Below are positions 53,596 to 64,000 of a stretch of 64,000 nt of DNA, piece after piece. This DNA is from Leucocoprinus leucothites (taxonomy: Eukaryota > Basidiomycota > Agaricomycetes > Agaricales > Agaricaceae): the NCBI GenBank assembly GCA_013368445.1, contig JAACJO010000005.1, positions 2,294,001-2,358,000 on the forward strand, written 5' to 3'. The notes beneath the pieces were generated by a model that did not search any database, was not told the DNA's origin, and was given only the letters and a program-made list of their open reading frames with translations. Position 1 is the stretch's first letter. Each line of letters begins with the position of its first letter. The position numbers and the translations under genes were made by a program.

Positions 53596-54245
53596 TCATG
53601 CGAAGAGGCCGAAATTGACAATCTTCAATGACCGTACGAATTCATGAAAGTCGTGGGTGACCTGCAGCGCATCAGCCTCAGTCACCGCTCCTCCTTCCTC
53701 TGTTACGAGGGGAATGTTAAATGTCACAACCAGATCAATACTTTTATCTTGCACGCGATACAACGCCATCAAAACCTTTACAGTATCCCTTTCCTTGCGA
53801 TTAAATTTATGTACCAGTTGGGTGCCCTGGAGGATGATTGCGGGAGGGGTGGTGTCTCCCCGTTCATTGGGTATGACGTCTACTTGTTGTACTTCAGCCT
53901 TTTCAGCGGAGTTGTCTTGTGCCAGCGATTCGAAGTGGAATCTAAGGGGTCGTTTAGATTTCAGCACCAGCGAGAGTGGCAGCTTTCCTAGTCTTACCCT
54001 ATGGCCTTACTCTCCTCCGATTCATTGACAGCTTGCAACACCTCAACGATGATGCTAACATTATTGCGGTCGTACATGAAAACCTCCTGATTGTCAGGTA
54101 CTTGGCGGAGATTTCTAGGATAGCAATGTCAATTGTAAAGCAATTATTTCAGCCTATCATCTTACGACGCATCGACGAGACCTTGGGGCATCTTTGCGGT
54201 AATAGCGCCCCCAAAAAGATCTCGGATAACATATGAGGTCGACAT
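53596..54245 (-). CDS. MOG1: Ran-binding nuclear import factor MOG1
   Basis: Three exons (54166-54245, 53998-54114, 53596-53941) join in frame to 180 residues. Mog1 binds Ran and promotes guanine nucleotide release, supporting nuclear protein import. The protein starts MSTSYVIRDLFGGAIT and has the conserved RDLFGGAI block with KMPQGLVDAS. It continues LRQVPDNQEVFM, SIIVEVLQAV, VLMALYRVQDKSIDLVVTFN and ends FVRSLKIVNFGLF. These segments and the length are those of the Mog1/PsbP-like fold family. Introns are 51 and 56 nt. Confidence 0.93.
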
Positions 54246-54482
54246 TGCAAAAGAGCTTTGGGATGGTGGATGAGATCTGAGAATGAGATGAATGGCAGGG
54301 TTGTTACTGATGCGGACTCATACATGACGTCGCCCTCAAGTACCGGGTGCTCGGACCGTTCAAGGCAATTTATGCACATGACATTATGCATTGGTCACGG
54401 GATCACCAATTTGTTGATCCAGGCTTTGGCGTCAACACTCGCGTCGCGCGATTGCTTGATCTCTTGCTTATACCCTTTCATC
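54246..54482. promoter_or_regulatory. Short divergent promoter MOG1/NDC80
   Basis: Only 237 bp separate the two start codons, so the genes probably share regulatory sequence. I see no ACGCGT element. The open frame upstream of the NDC80 ATG is in-frame but unlikely to be translated, since it would overlap the MOG1 5' end. Confidence 0.4.
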
Positions 54483-56782
54483 ATGGATTCGAGGCGACGC
54501 TCTGTCATGCAACCTCCTGGAGACACATATGGAAACAGATCAAATATACCCGTTCCGTCAACTATCAAGAAACCTTCGGCCAACCCTCGGATGTCGCTAG
54601 CTGGGACAGCCATGCGCGCTCCTAACTCTTCATTATCGCTCAATGTGCCTGGGTCGGTATCAAGACCTTCAATGATGCGCTCGCAGAACAATACACTACT
54701 AGCCAGTGTGTCAAAGTCAACACACGGAAGAACGCCGCTCCATAAGTACGTCCCAGGCTTTGTGTTGCGACGATCTCGATTTAGTGCATTGAGAGTGACC
54801 CACACCGTAGCAGCACCCGACGACCTTCAATATGGAGTGGTAGTGGTCAAATCCAGTCGCAAAATGGTCAATCATTCAAGGACACTCGGCCACTTCGCGA
54901 TAGGCAATATCAAGCCAAGATGCGACAAGAGATTTTCTTATTTCTCCAGAGCGCAGGCTTCGAGATCGCACTTCCCACTCTGAGTAACATTCAGGGAAAA
55001 GAATACCGTGCCATATTTGAGTTTCTCGTTCTGAATCTTGATCCCGTCTATCCATTCTCGGCTGGGAAATTCGAAGACGATTTTGCACCCGCGCTGAAGG
55101 CGCTCCGATATCCTTATTCCAATTCGTTGGACAACAAGTGGCTTGCGGCGCCAGCGAGTATGCACTCGTGGCCTTCCCTATTGGGCGTGCTACACTGGCT
55201 AGTTGAAATGTGTAAGGTGAGTTCTGTGAGAATGAATGAGTGTGTTGACTCTCTCAGATTTTATCAGCTCCGCGACGAATACTTCTCCAGTGGACATCCT
55301 ACCCTTCAAGATACCTCACGAATACCCGAAGAGTTTGATGACCCAATGGATCATCAAGCTCTTGCATTTCAATATTATGAACATGCATACGAAATGTGGT
55401 TGAATGAGCTGGACGAGTTTGTAGAGGCAAACGAAGACCTCGAATTCCGTTATAGTAAGGCACCATCTTGCTTATCATGTGATAACGTCTGAGCCGAGCC
55501 GTTAGATAAGAAAAATGAGAAAGTCGAAAATGATTTACAGGAGCAGCGGGAGAAGCTCAAAGCCGTAAAAGCTGAATTGAAGAAGCTAAAATCTTCTGAG
55601 GTGGGTCACTTTTCAGCCGGCGGATTCTGTTATCTTTACTATCGCGATAGCCTCCGTTGGTGGAACTTGAAAGGGCGAATGCAACTCTTGTCCGTGATCG
55701 CGAGAAATTTCTTGCTATCTTGAAACGATATGAGTCTCGGAGGGAAAAATTCAAAGAGGCTATTGCATACGAGAAAACTGAATTGGTTACGCTAAGTGAG
55801 TTGGCATTTTGACATTGAGCTGAATTTTCTGATAACACAGAATAGCATCCAAGCTCGAAACCTTGAAGGGCACTCATCAACATTTGACAAACGTCGTTCG
55901 GGAACAAAATCTAACTCCCGAAGAAGTTTCCAAAATGAATAGTGACCATGAGCAACTGTCAAAAAATCTCGATGAGCTTCGGCAGCGGGTGGCTGACGCG
56001 CACCGTCATGTCATGAATCTTGAGGTCAGCGTATCGAACAAAACAAGCTCAACTGAAGACGCCCTCGAGAAATACACGAACATGCTGGTTTCACTCGAGC
56101 TCTATCCGACACTCCCACCGCCTCAACAAAATATTAATCTAGCTCTGGAGCTCAATCCCGCAGCTTCAGCACATCAAGAGCTACTACAAGGGGCAGACCT
56201 TCGGAAAACTGTCAAGCCGACGTTAAGCGCGATTGCCGAAGCTAAGCGACTTGAGCGGGCAGACGCAGAGAGTGAGAAAATCAAAGTTGAGGACGAGCTA
56301 GATCAAGTCATACAAGAGTGTGAGAACTTGGAAGAGGAGATCCTGGAACTAGAAAAAAAAGTAATGAGTCAAAGCGAGCAGGCCGATGACATACGTGATG
56401 TAAGCTCTCCTTGCGGCTATTCCATGTTTCAGAAACCTGACTTTTAATTTAGGCCGCCCAGCGAGATGCAGTTGTTGCGACACAGGATATTGACAACCTT
56501 GAGCGCAATATTGCCCAAGCCAAAGCAGCTGCGATTGCAAACGGAACAGGTGTCAAGTCACGGCTTCAGAATCTCGAATTCAGGTGGGAGGCACGTTTGC
56601 GACTTCATCGCATAATCTGACATTTACTATCGGGCAGCTATCGAGAGCAAATTGATAGAGTTGCACGGTTGAAGGAGGAAACAGTTCGTGCTATTATCAA
56701 GAACAGTCACGAGATTGCGATGTTCAAAGAAGAGGTGTCTCGACATTTGACCGAGCTCCGCGATTTTGCAGAAGCGGATTGA
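54483..56782 (+). CDS. NDC80: Kinetochore protein NDC80 (HEC1)
   Basis: Starts MDSRRRSVMQPPGDTYGNRS at 54483 and ends ELRDFAEAD at 56782. It is the microtubule-binding arm of the Ndc80 complex at kinetochores. The N-terminal tail is basic and Ser-rich (IPVPSTIKKP, SVSKSTHGRTPLHK), as needed for Aurora B control. After an intron comes RRPSIW, RPLRDRQYQAKMRQEIFLFL, and the calponin-homology domain (GKEYRAIFEFLVLNLDPVYP, FAPALKALRYPYSNSLDNKW, SMHSWPSLLGVLHWLVEMCK). Then a loop and a long coiled coil (for example EQLSKNLDELRQRVADAHRH, EDELDQVIQECENLEEEILE). It has several short introns; the reading frame continues through all that I checked. Order and motifs are diagnostic. Confidence 0.95.
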
Positions 56783-58060
56783 AGTGGATTGAACGGATGT
56801 CATTGTTTTGACAGTGCTATTTTTATCTTCCAAAGTCCGAAAGTTCTGTGTCCACTGTCGCCTCTGGTTGTGTATCATCCTGACTGCTTATCTTGTATGA
56901 ATGATCGGTCTAATACTTAATCCCAGGACTGGTTATCTGTATTCATTTGTATTTATGAAGTCGGCCCGTGTATCATAGCTCCATTTCGTTCAATGTAAGT
57001 TTATTTGGCTGAAAAATGTTTGCAAACTGAAGTAAACATCTCAGCGGGTGGTCTAAAGATAGACCACGCTCCGGCATTGGTCTTAGCCGCTTTGGGGCTA
57101 TCTATCCGCTTTTTTTACTCTCATTATCTGCCTCCATCCACCAACATATTCGGGACTTCCACCGGTGGTCATTTAGGTGGTCTTTTCCAAAGGCGCCTAA
57201 CTCATAGCTGTGCTCCCTGGCCGAAACGTATTAGACCACTTGACGCCCGGGACTGCGGGCAACCTATTTTTGCTTAGGTTCCCAGTGTTGCACATCCCTA
57301 TCCTGCATGCTATCGCTTGTGCAGGTAACGATATCTAAATTCCACGGGGCCGTATGACTTAAACAGTTGCTTGCGCACGTATCATTCACAGCCTGCGAAA
57401 AGATACCATAGAGTCATCGTTACTAGTAACGTCGTGGTTGATTGCTTATATCATTGTTGCTGGATTGGCTCCGAGTGCAGATGCTGTCTTGATCGCGGCA
57501 TGAAAGTTTTCCTTCCTCCATACCTTCTCTTGCGGAACCCTCGCATACAAATCCCTACCGATGCCCAATTTCTCCGTATTGTCTCGTTGCTACCACCCTG
57601 GAACGCAGCAGAGTATAGCGAAACACTGCCCGCATTGGGACGAAAATAGCCTTGGTATACGGCGTTCTACGTCCAACGATCTTATCCTGTCGGAACGGTG
57701 CTTTTTGATGCAGAAATACCCCTTTGGTAACCTCCGGTAAGTATTTTCACATACGAGCTCGATGTCCAAATTTCCTTGACAAGATCCTGCTATGGACACC
57801 CATATTGATGCGTTCTCTTCGAGACCCGAGATGTCAGTTTTATGGCTTTCTGGTGATAACGATCCACATGGCATTGCGGATGTACCTGAGGATCTAATGT
57901 ATAGCATCTGCCGAACGCATATGTTCTTGCCAAGGTGAACAGCTTCACCCGTCTCATATAAATGCTGCGGTTTTACAATACCCTTAAAGTCACCTACTCA
58001 CCTGGGTTGCCTGTTCTCTACCCTTCTCTTACCTGTCACCGACAGCGTTCTCTATTCGCC
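56783..58060. other. Intergenic, no gene recognised
   Basis: 3' flank of NDC80 and promoter of the membrane protein gene. It contains a perfect 8-bp inverted repeat with a 4-nt loop at 57048-57067 (gtggtcta/tagaccac). ORFs are short with no domains. Confidence 0.45.
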
Positions 58061-60415
58061 ATGTCTAACGATGTTCATCACGTTGATCTGCCTCAAACTT
58101 CCGACTTGGAGGCAGGGCACCATGAACCCTGGTCGTTGCAGACCATCAGTGAAAAGCCTTCGCTGCCAAATACCCCTTCATCGCAGACGTTGGCCATCAA
58201 AAGCTCCTCGAGCTCTGTCTATCCTACAGTGGAAGTGCATGATGTCAAACTCGAGTCGGAGAGCCCGCAGAAGCCGAAGCCTGCATCCAAACCACCACCA
58301 AAGAAAAAAGTTTCGAAATGGATCCTTTGGCGCCTCTGGTTTAACACGTATCGGTAACAGGATCACCCACCGGTTTTGCGACAAAGACTGACTTACCTTC
58401 TCAGGAAGTTTTTTGTTTTCACCTTCAGCTTTAATATGATCGGGCTCGGTCTCGCAGCCTCTGGTCATTTCCCGTATGCTGCCAAATATGCCGGTAGCAT
58501 TGCAGTTGCAAATTTCAATTTCTCCATCCTGATGCGCAACGAAGTGTTCGGACGCTTCCTGTATCTATTCTTCAACACACTTTTTGCGAAGGTATACTAG
58601 CTCTCCTAATCTGCCTCAATGGAAAATAACTGACAGGAATATTTCAGTGGCCGCCGCTGTGGTTCCGTCTAGGCATTACATCCGCACTCCAGCATCTTGG
58701 GGGTATCCACAGCGGTTGCGCCCTCTCTGGAATTGCATGGCTCATATTCAAGGTCGTCAATAACTTCAAGAAAATAGATATTACCCATCCCGCGGTACTT
58801 TCCTTAGGCATGGTGACGTTGGTCACACTTATCATCAGCGCTACGGCCGCGATCCCCTGGGTCAGAAACAATCACCATAAGTGAGTACCGGTGACCATAA
58901 TCGAGAACGAGCTGAAGTTAATTCCTAATTCCTCTAGCATTTTTGAACGTCACCACCGTTTTATTGGCTGGATTGCCTTGATCTGCACTTGTAAGTCCAC
59001 CTACAAATTCTCCGAAGGACAAACAACCTCACGGCATTTCTACAGGGGCTTTTGTTATCCTCGGTGATCTTTATGTTCCTGAGACGCAGTCATGGAACCT
59101 TAGTGGTAGCCACATCGCTAGACAACAAGATTTCTGGTTCACGATGGGCATGACGATCGTGTAAGTCATAAAGCTTCTTGCGGAATCGGCAGAGACGACT
59201 CAAACCGAGATATGCAGTATCGCCCTGCCGTGGTTCTTCATCCGTAAAGTCCCCGTGGAGATCGAAGTGGTAAGTCCAGGTTTCATCCCTGCAGCAGCGC
59301 TGCGATTTAGCTAAATTAAAATCTCCGCCTAGCCCTCCTCCAAAGCTGCTATCATCAAATTCAAGCGGGGAATGCAGCAAGGTCTACTGGGGCGTATTAG
59401 TCGCTCGCCCATCTGGGAATACCATCTCTTTGGTATAATCAGCGAAGGGACGGATGCTGATTGCCATTACTTGGTTGCTGGTGTTCAAGGTACTCCGCTT
59501 GCATCTATTTCTTATTCCATTGCTTAGTGATCTTATTCTACAACAGGTGATTTTACAAAGAGTCTGGTCCAGAATCCACCTAAAGCGCTTTGGACAAGAG
59601 AGCTCAAGGTAAGCAGTCTTTTAATGTGATCACTACCATCGGCATACAAGCCCCTGGTTCAGCCCTGACCACGAGGCAAACGCCCATTACCTACCTTTAC
59701 TCGTCACCTCCGTACTTTTTGATTCGTGAATCGTGCTAATATTTGCTCAATTTCCTTCTGAATTAGCTTGCTGGTGTTTCAAACTCATCGAAATTGTACA
59801 AGCGCGGTATTCGCATCTGCACTGGAACAGGTATAGGTGCTGCCTTGTCAACATGTATACAGTCGCCCAACTGGTAAGGAGATATATTCGAGCAGCGAGA
59901 TCATTAACATTGACAGCATACTTTATCCCAGGTATCTTATTTGGATAGGTACATATCTGGTTACATTCCCAAGTTCACGGCTGTTTACTAACTTGGGTTC
60001 CTGTTACAAGGTTCAGACCAAGTAAAGACATTTGGACCTACGATCTCTGGACTCATCGAGAAGCACATGGAACCCGATCGTGTATGCCTTTGGGATACGA
60101 GAAAACGGGGAGGGAGGCCCGATACGATGAAACTTTTGAAGGAGGCGTATGTATCTTGGAACGCCGAAGGTGAGATCCGAGCAGCGCGAGCACGGCTCGG
60201 GCATATCTTAGACCGTGTTTCGAGTGGCTGACCGACTTGCACCCAAAGTGGTATTCATTACCTCGAATTACGTAGGTAATTCCGAGATCATGCAAGGTTG
60301 TAAGGATGCTGGCATCCCTGCTTTTGGAACATTGTGGGACTTTGTAAGTTTTCGCTGTCTCTTTCCAGGCGCTGAGCTCAGATCCCTGCTTGCTATTTCC
60401 AGTGATTGTTATTTC
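58061..60415 (+). CDS. Multi-pass membrane protein with C-terminal nucleotide-binding-like region (fungal NPS12/ferric-reductase-like family)
   Basis: Starts MSNDVHHVDLPQTSDLEAGH at 58061. About 85 residues of cytosolic, Pro/Lys-rich tail are followed by a set of hydrophobic segments: FFVFTFSFNMIGLGLAASGH, a second with PLWFRLGITSALQHLGGIH, VLSLGMVTLVTLIISATAAI, and WIALICTW|AFVILGDLYV. Histidines in or near helices (HLGGIHSG, NNHHN, ERHHRFIG) could be haem or metal ligands. The soluble C-terminal part contains ICTGTGIGAALSTCIQSPN, a Gly-rich dinucleotide-type turn, and KTFGPTISGLIEKHMEPDRV. The family is widespread in Agaricomycetes and sometimes labelled nonribosomal peptide synthetase 12-like; I see no NRPS domain. 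The biochemical role is unknown; a membrane oxidoreductase is my inference. The last exon appears to supply only the stop codon (60413-60415). Confidence 0.75.
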
Positions 60416-61070
60416 CATTACTATCTTTCTGCTTCATCATCATGCCTGTTCAATTATAGATGCAATTTTCATAGTATTCAACTCAGCCTGCTATTATGAC
60501 TGAGTTGTATCTAGACTGCAATAGACTCTACACAATGCAGACATTTGGAACCTAGTATATATGGTTATACCTATAATTCCACACCATTCATCAGGTCGTG
60601 ATAGATCAATCTGAGTGAGCAATACTACATCAGGAAAAACCTCCCGTGTGTATTGGGGAGGATAAAGCAGGATATGCCGGTGTCAGCCCAAAATGCAGGG
60701 GGCACCTAAATTGAGTGAATATCCTCCTAGTCTGGGTGCAATACAGACTTATTTGTAGCCAATATTCAGTCTTGCACCAAATCTTTCTGACTTTTTGTTG
60801 AATCAAGTGCATGTTCCTACACACTGCTAAGTAGATCACTCTCAATTATGTCATATCTTCTAATCTTAGATTGCCATTATGCTCTCACACTGGTTCTTCA
60901 TGCAAATGATACTTGCTTTACTTGCACCCTTTACCACTCTGAAAGGATGGTATAATACTTTCTATATGGTAGTTGTACAGACAGACTTTTAGTATAAATA
61001 CCTTGTATTTTCTCTGTTATTTAGTCAGTCAATTTGAATCTTCATTTTATCTCAGTCACACCAACTCTAC
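60416..61070. other. Intergenic leading into retroelement-rich sequence
   Basis: The sequence turns AT-rich here. A TATA-like tataaata near 60993-61000 precedes the Myb/SANT-like fragment. I could not find matching LTR ends. No gene supported. Confidence 0.4.
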
Positions 61071-61600
61071 ATGCTCACTGACAATAACAAAGAGCTCAAC
61101 TGGGAACTCCTTCACATTGTGAGTGAAACACTTGTGTTGTTCACACCACTTATTACTCAACTTTTGGTTACTGACTACATTGAGATAGTGGAAGCTGCTC
61201 CTCAAGTCACTGGATCTGGGAAGAAAGAAAACACCCTCCTTTCTGACAAGGAGGTAGTAACACTTGTGCAATATGTGTATGATAACCAGGCTGAAGGATT
61301 GAAGAAATCTTTCAAGGATTCTTTTTGGACCAAGGCTGCTCAACATCTCATCTCAAAGCACCCTAGAACTACACTCCTCAACAAAAGCCAAATTCAGAAT
61401 CAGTGGAGGAAGGTACACCATGACTCATCTTAACTCAAAGAAAAACTCTGATCTCTTGGTTCATGGATCCCATAGCTTGTCAAGGTCCATGATGTCATTG
61501 GTATATTCACTGGGAAAACAGGAGCTGGAGGATCATGGGCAGATTATGGCTCACTGGTGGCCACAACACTTGTAGACAAGCAGCAGTTTGATGCTTAGTA
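61071..61600 (+). pseudogene. Truncated Myb/SANT-like DNA-binding protein gene
   Basis: The ORF starts MLTDNNKELNWELLHIVSET. It contains a Myb/SANT-like helix set: EVVTLVQYVYDNQAEGLK, SFWTKAAQHLISKH, KSQIQNQWRK. A probable intron (donor GTACAC, acceptor TCAAG, near 61412-61481) leads to VHDVIGIFTGKTGAGGSWAD, the usual continuation of this family, and the frame stops at the TAG near 61596. Such genes are multi-copy in Agaricomycetes and usually linked to transposons. The C-terminal part found in complete members is missing, so I treat it as broken. Confidence 0.5.
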
Positions 61601-61670
61601 CAAAAAGCTTGAAGGATCAGTATGATTTCATTCATCAATTTATTTTTATATTCATATGTATTAATATTTC

Positions 61671-63362
61671 CATAGGTTGGAGGACACCATCTGAGATGAT
61701 CTCTAGTGAAAAGCCTTTGATTAATCACTTAAAGGTGTTTAGTTGTGGAGGGTGTTTAGTTGTGGAGGGTGTTTAGTTGTGGAGCACATGTTTTCTTATC
61801 TGATGAGATAAGGAAACATGCTCTCAGTTCCAAAATGGAATATATGATCTATTTAGGACACACCATGGACAAAAAGAATTACCTATTCATGTGTATGCAT
61901 AACAATATGGTATTCATGGGAAACCAAGCTATATTCATAGAAAGTCATTTTCCAAAGTGTAAAGAATCTGAGACACCTATGACAGTCTTAGGATCCTCTG
62001 AGGGTGTATGGGCTCATTGCCCCTTACCCACTGTCCCAGGGAATGGCAATAGCTCTTCCTATGACCCTTTAGATTATTATCTTGACCCCCATAGGAATAG
62101 TTCATCTTCCTCTGATGATCTAAGCCCTAGATCTCTGAAGTCTAGCAACTCTAATAAGAAGGGGAAGGGATCTCAATGTGGTTCTAGTATAGTTGCTCCA
62201 AGACCTGACAGGAGTCTCATCAGCAAGCCTGAGTTCATTCAGGGTTCTAGCACTAAGCCTGAGATAAAGCCTCTCATGCCTAGAAAGCAAACTCCATATC
62301 TCTCTTGATCCATACAAATCAAGGAGAAGAGTGAATCTGGGGTTGAAATACCTGAACAAACACCACCCAATGATCAATCAGACTACAATGATCATTTGTC
62401 ATATGTGGATGAGGATGAAATGTGAGACTTAAATGAACATCTACAAAGTATAAGCTTGTATCCCACAGGTGATCTGAGATCTCCAGGAAATAGATCACAA
62501 TCTAGATCCTTTAGCTATTCTCAATCACCTTCTTTATATGACTTTTTGAGGTACAAAGATCCCCCTCAGGAGTATACTCCTGAGACTGGTGATTCAGACA
62601 GACTACCTCATTCCTCTGAAAGAAGACTTTTTGAACATTTGATGTGACAGACTTGTGGAGAAATAGTTCAAGAATCTCTGAGAAAGCACAACCAGAGTCA
62701 ATTAGATGAAAGTTTATCTGATGGCCAACATAAACAGCAAAAAGAAAACATATATGAAAGAGTGAACCTTAAAAATTACCCATTATATGTACTGCCTCTG
62801 GAAGATCCATTAACAGTGGTTCAATGAACATTCAGAAGGGGAGATCCTCATCTTGAAAATTTAGATCAACCACAGGATCAGCCTTCTCCAATCAGAGTTC
62901 TACCAGAAAGACCTAAATGAAATAGGCAACCACCATTTTGTGAGGGTAACATATATGGAGAAAGAGAACATCCAGTCTGAGCTCTTATAAATAGAAGTCC
63001 CATATTTGAAAATCTTTGCATTTGAAGACAGAGAAGTCGAGACTTCAAGTAAGCTATACAAAATAGGATAACAGATCAAATTCCTTTGTAAAGTACTCCT
63101 GATATTAATCAAGGAGGAGATGGAAATCTAATGAATATTAGCATCAATAATAATGCTGAATTGGCACTGACAGCTCATCTGAACAAACTTTGCAAAGAAA
63201 AAGGGGTACAATTTATCAATTATCTATGCACTTGCAAAGTTGAGGACAATTTAACTCCAAAAAAGTTCTCAGACCTAGCAAGACTTCCTCCAGATATATC
63301 AAAACAATGGATGGAAGCATGCATGGAAGAATTCAATGTGCTAGAAAATAGAAAGGTGTATT
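61671..63362 (+). mobile_element. Decayed Ty1/copia-type retrotransposon fragment
   Basis: Plus-strand fragments in shifting frames correspond to the end of integrase and the start of reverse transcriptase in copia elements. RTPSEMISSEKPLINHLKVF and AHVFLSDEIRK...MIYLGHTMDKKNYLFM (61674-61910) are the integrase C-terminal region. A linker rich in Pro/Ser follows (62000-62640). DISKQWMEACMEEFNVLENR (63290-63352) is the segment just before the RT core. Stops and frame changes are frequent, for example at 61786, 62306 and 62645. The coding similarity breaks off at about 63360, exactly where an LTR of another element begins. No gag, RNase H or own LTRs were found in the window. Confidence 0.75.
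61735..61784 (+). repeat. 17-bp tandem repeat, three copies, inside the copia fragment
   Basis: The unit gtgtttagttgtggagg occurs at 61735-61751, 61752-61768 and partly at 61769-61784. Removing two units restores the integrase-type reading HLKVFSCGAHVFLSDEIRK, so the repeat arose after the element was coding, most likely by slippage. The net addition of 34 nt shifts the frame. Confidence 0.85.
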
Positions 63363-63963
63363 TGTCAAGAACTAGGTTACTAAGGACGGGAAACGAAGCC
63401 GATGTTCAAGACCGGGTGTCTAAGACAGGGGAACAGAGATGACTGATCCGGTCGATGAACACGGGAGCGGGTCTTGGCCTCAACTTATGTGTTGTGCCAC
63501 TACTGACGCTGACCCGGATTTCGGAAATGGATAGAGGCGGGAGGGCGAAGAGAGAGCAGAGATCAGACAGAGTAGTAACACGTGACTTAGTCGATTATCA
63601 GACTGAGGAATATGGTACAAGTTCGACTACTTATATATGAGGCGGCAGATAGGGTCGGATAGCAAGAAACAAAGACATAACAGAAAAAGGATAAGAGGAT
63701 AATAAGTGTCCGACATTTCGGAAAGGCTAGAAGAATAATAATATCCGACATCGGAAGAAGACTAGAAATGACAAGAGGAATGAAATATGACATGACGTGA
63801 GAAAGTCTGAACACAACGTGCCAGAAGCCAAAGGGTAAAGAAGAAGAGTGGAGCGAATGGAGTGGAAGCGAGCCGAAGCGATAGGACGAAAGAGCGGGAT
63901 GCGTAAAAGATTCTAAGTTGAGAAATTGTCAGCCGGGCCGGTGGCGAGGATCGGGTCGTGACA
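63363..63963 (-). mobile_element. LTR of a second retrotransposon, inserted in the copia fragment
   Basis: The 601-bp stretch begins TGTCA (63363-63367) and ends TGACA (63959-63963), the inverted ends expected of an LTR. On the minus strand it begins TGTCACGACC and contains CATATATAAGTAG near 63630, a TATA-type promoter in the same orientation. Just outside, at 63969-63976, the minus strand reads AAGGGGGG, a polypurine tract. This makes the piece the 3' LTR of a minus-oriented element whose body continues right of 64000. The target-site duplication cannot be checked within the window. Confidence 0.65.
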
Positions 63964-64000
63964 GTATTCCCCCCTTAGGGCTGAGCCCTCGAAGCCCCGT
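63964..64000 (-). mobile_element. 3' end of retrotransposon internal region with polypurine tract
   Basis: Immediately outside the LTR, the minus strand shows CCTAAGGGGGGAATAC, the polypurine tract that primes plus-strand synthesis, placed directly before the TGTCA end. A Gypsy-type element is likely from the general style of tract and LTR; class cannot be proven from 37 bases. Confidence 0.5.

Noticed and set aside
54258..54482. N-terminal extension of NDC80
   Set aside because: The frame is open upstream but the sequence is unlike NDC80 tails and includes the MOG1 divergent promoter; MDSRRRS at 54483 is the family-type start.
58061..60415. Nonribosomal peptide synthetase
   Set aside because: Only the common family label suggests it; no adenylation, carrier or condensation motif is present.

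Overview
The window looks like nuclear DNA of a filamentous basidiomycete, most likely an Agaricomycete. Genes are dense, on both strands, and split by many short introns (about 46-90 nt). They encode eukaryotic housekeeping proteins. The right-hand end is AT-richer, retroelement-derived sequence. All exon boundaries were read by eye from splice signals and frame continuity.

Layout. 1-3276: 5' part of a Pumilio/RRM RNA-binding protein (minus, runs off the left edge). 5915-9645: a nuclear regulator combining a GDS1-type winged helix with an APSES-like domain (minus). 10151-15606: two linker histone H1 genes flanking an ANL (acyl-CoA synthetase)-like membrane protein. 15913-19297: TEL2. 19455-23460: two tandem AKR7-type aldo/keto reductases (minus). 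23975-24982: the 24-kDa complex I subunit. 25185-27093: a bestrophin-type anion channel (minus). 27395-28487: an unrecognised protein (minus). 28699-33084: a candidate meiotic chromosome-axis protein (Red1/SYCP2-like architecture). 33266-37568: an M1 aminopeptidase. 38715-40590: mRNA cap methyltransferase ABD1. 41253-46595: a broken NACHT NTPase gene (minus) facing away from a NACHT gene that may still be intact (plus). 46995-50029: the NEDD4/Rsp5-type ubiquitin ligase (minus). 51697-53442: a MIT/coiled-coil protein resembling Atg38/NRBF2. 53596-54245: MOG1 (minus), divergent from NDC80 at 54483-56782. 58061-60415: a multi-pass membrane protein with a nucleotide-binding tail. 61071-64000: a decayed Myb/SANT-like fragment, a decayed Ty1/copia fragment, and an LTR of another retrotransposon that appears inserted into the copia fragment.

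Functional themes. Several genes concern chromosomes (two H1 genes, TEL2, NDC80, the axis candidate) and RNA or protein handling (PUF, ABD1, MOG1, RSP5, M1 peptidase). Most are conserved single-copy genes, with no sign that they form one cluster. The accessory parts are the AKR pair, the NACHT pair and the retroelement tail.

Most notable observations: GC-AG introns at the same position in both H1 paralogues; a GT-to-GC donor difference between the two AKR copies; a 6-nt microexon in the bestrophin gene that completes its signature motif; three ACGCGT (MCB) motifs upstream of one H1 gene; the axis-protein candidate; and the nested, slippage-damaged retroelements.
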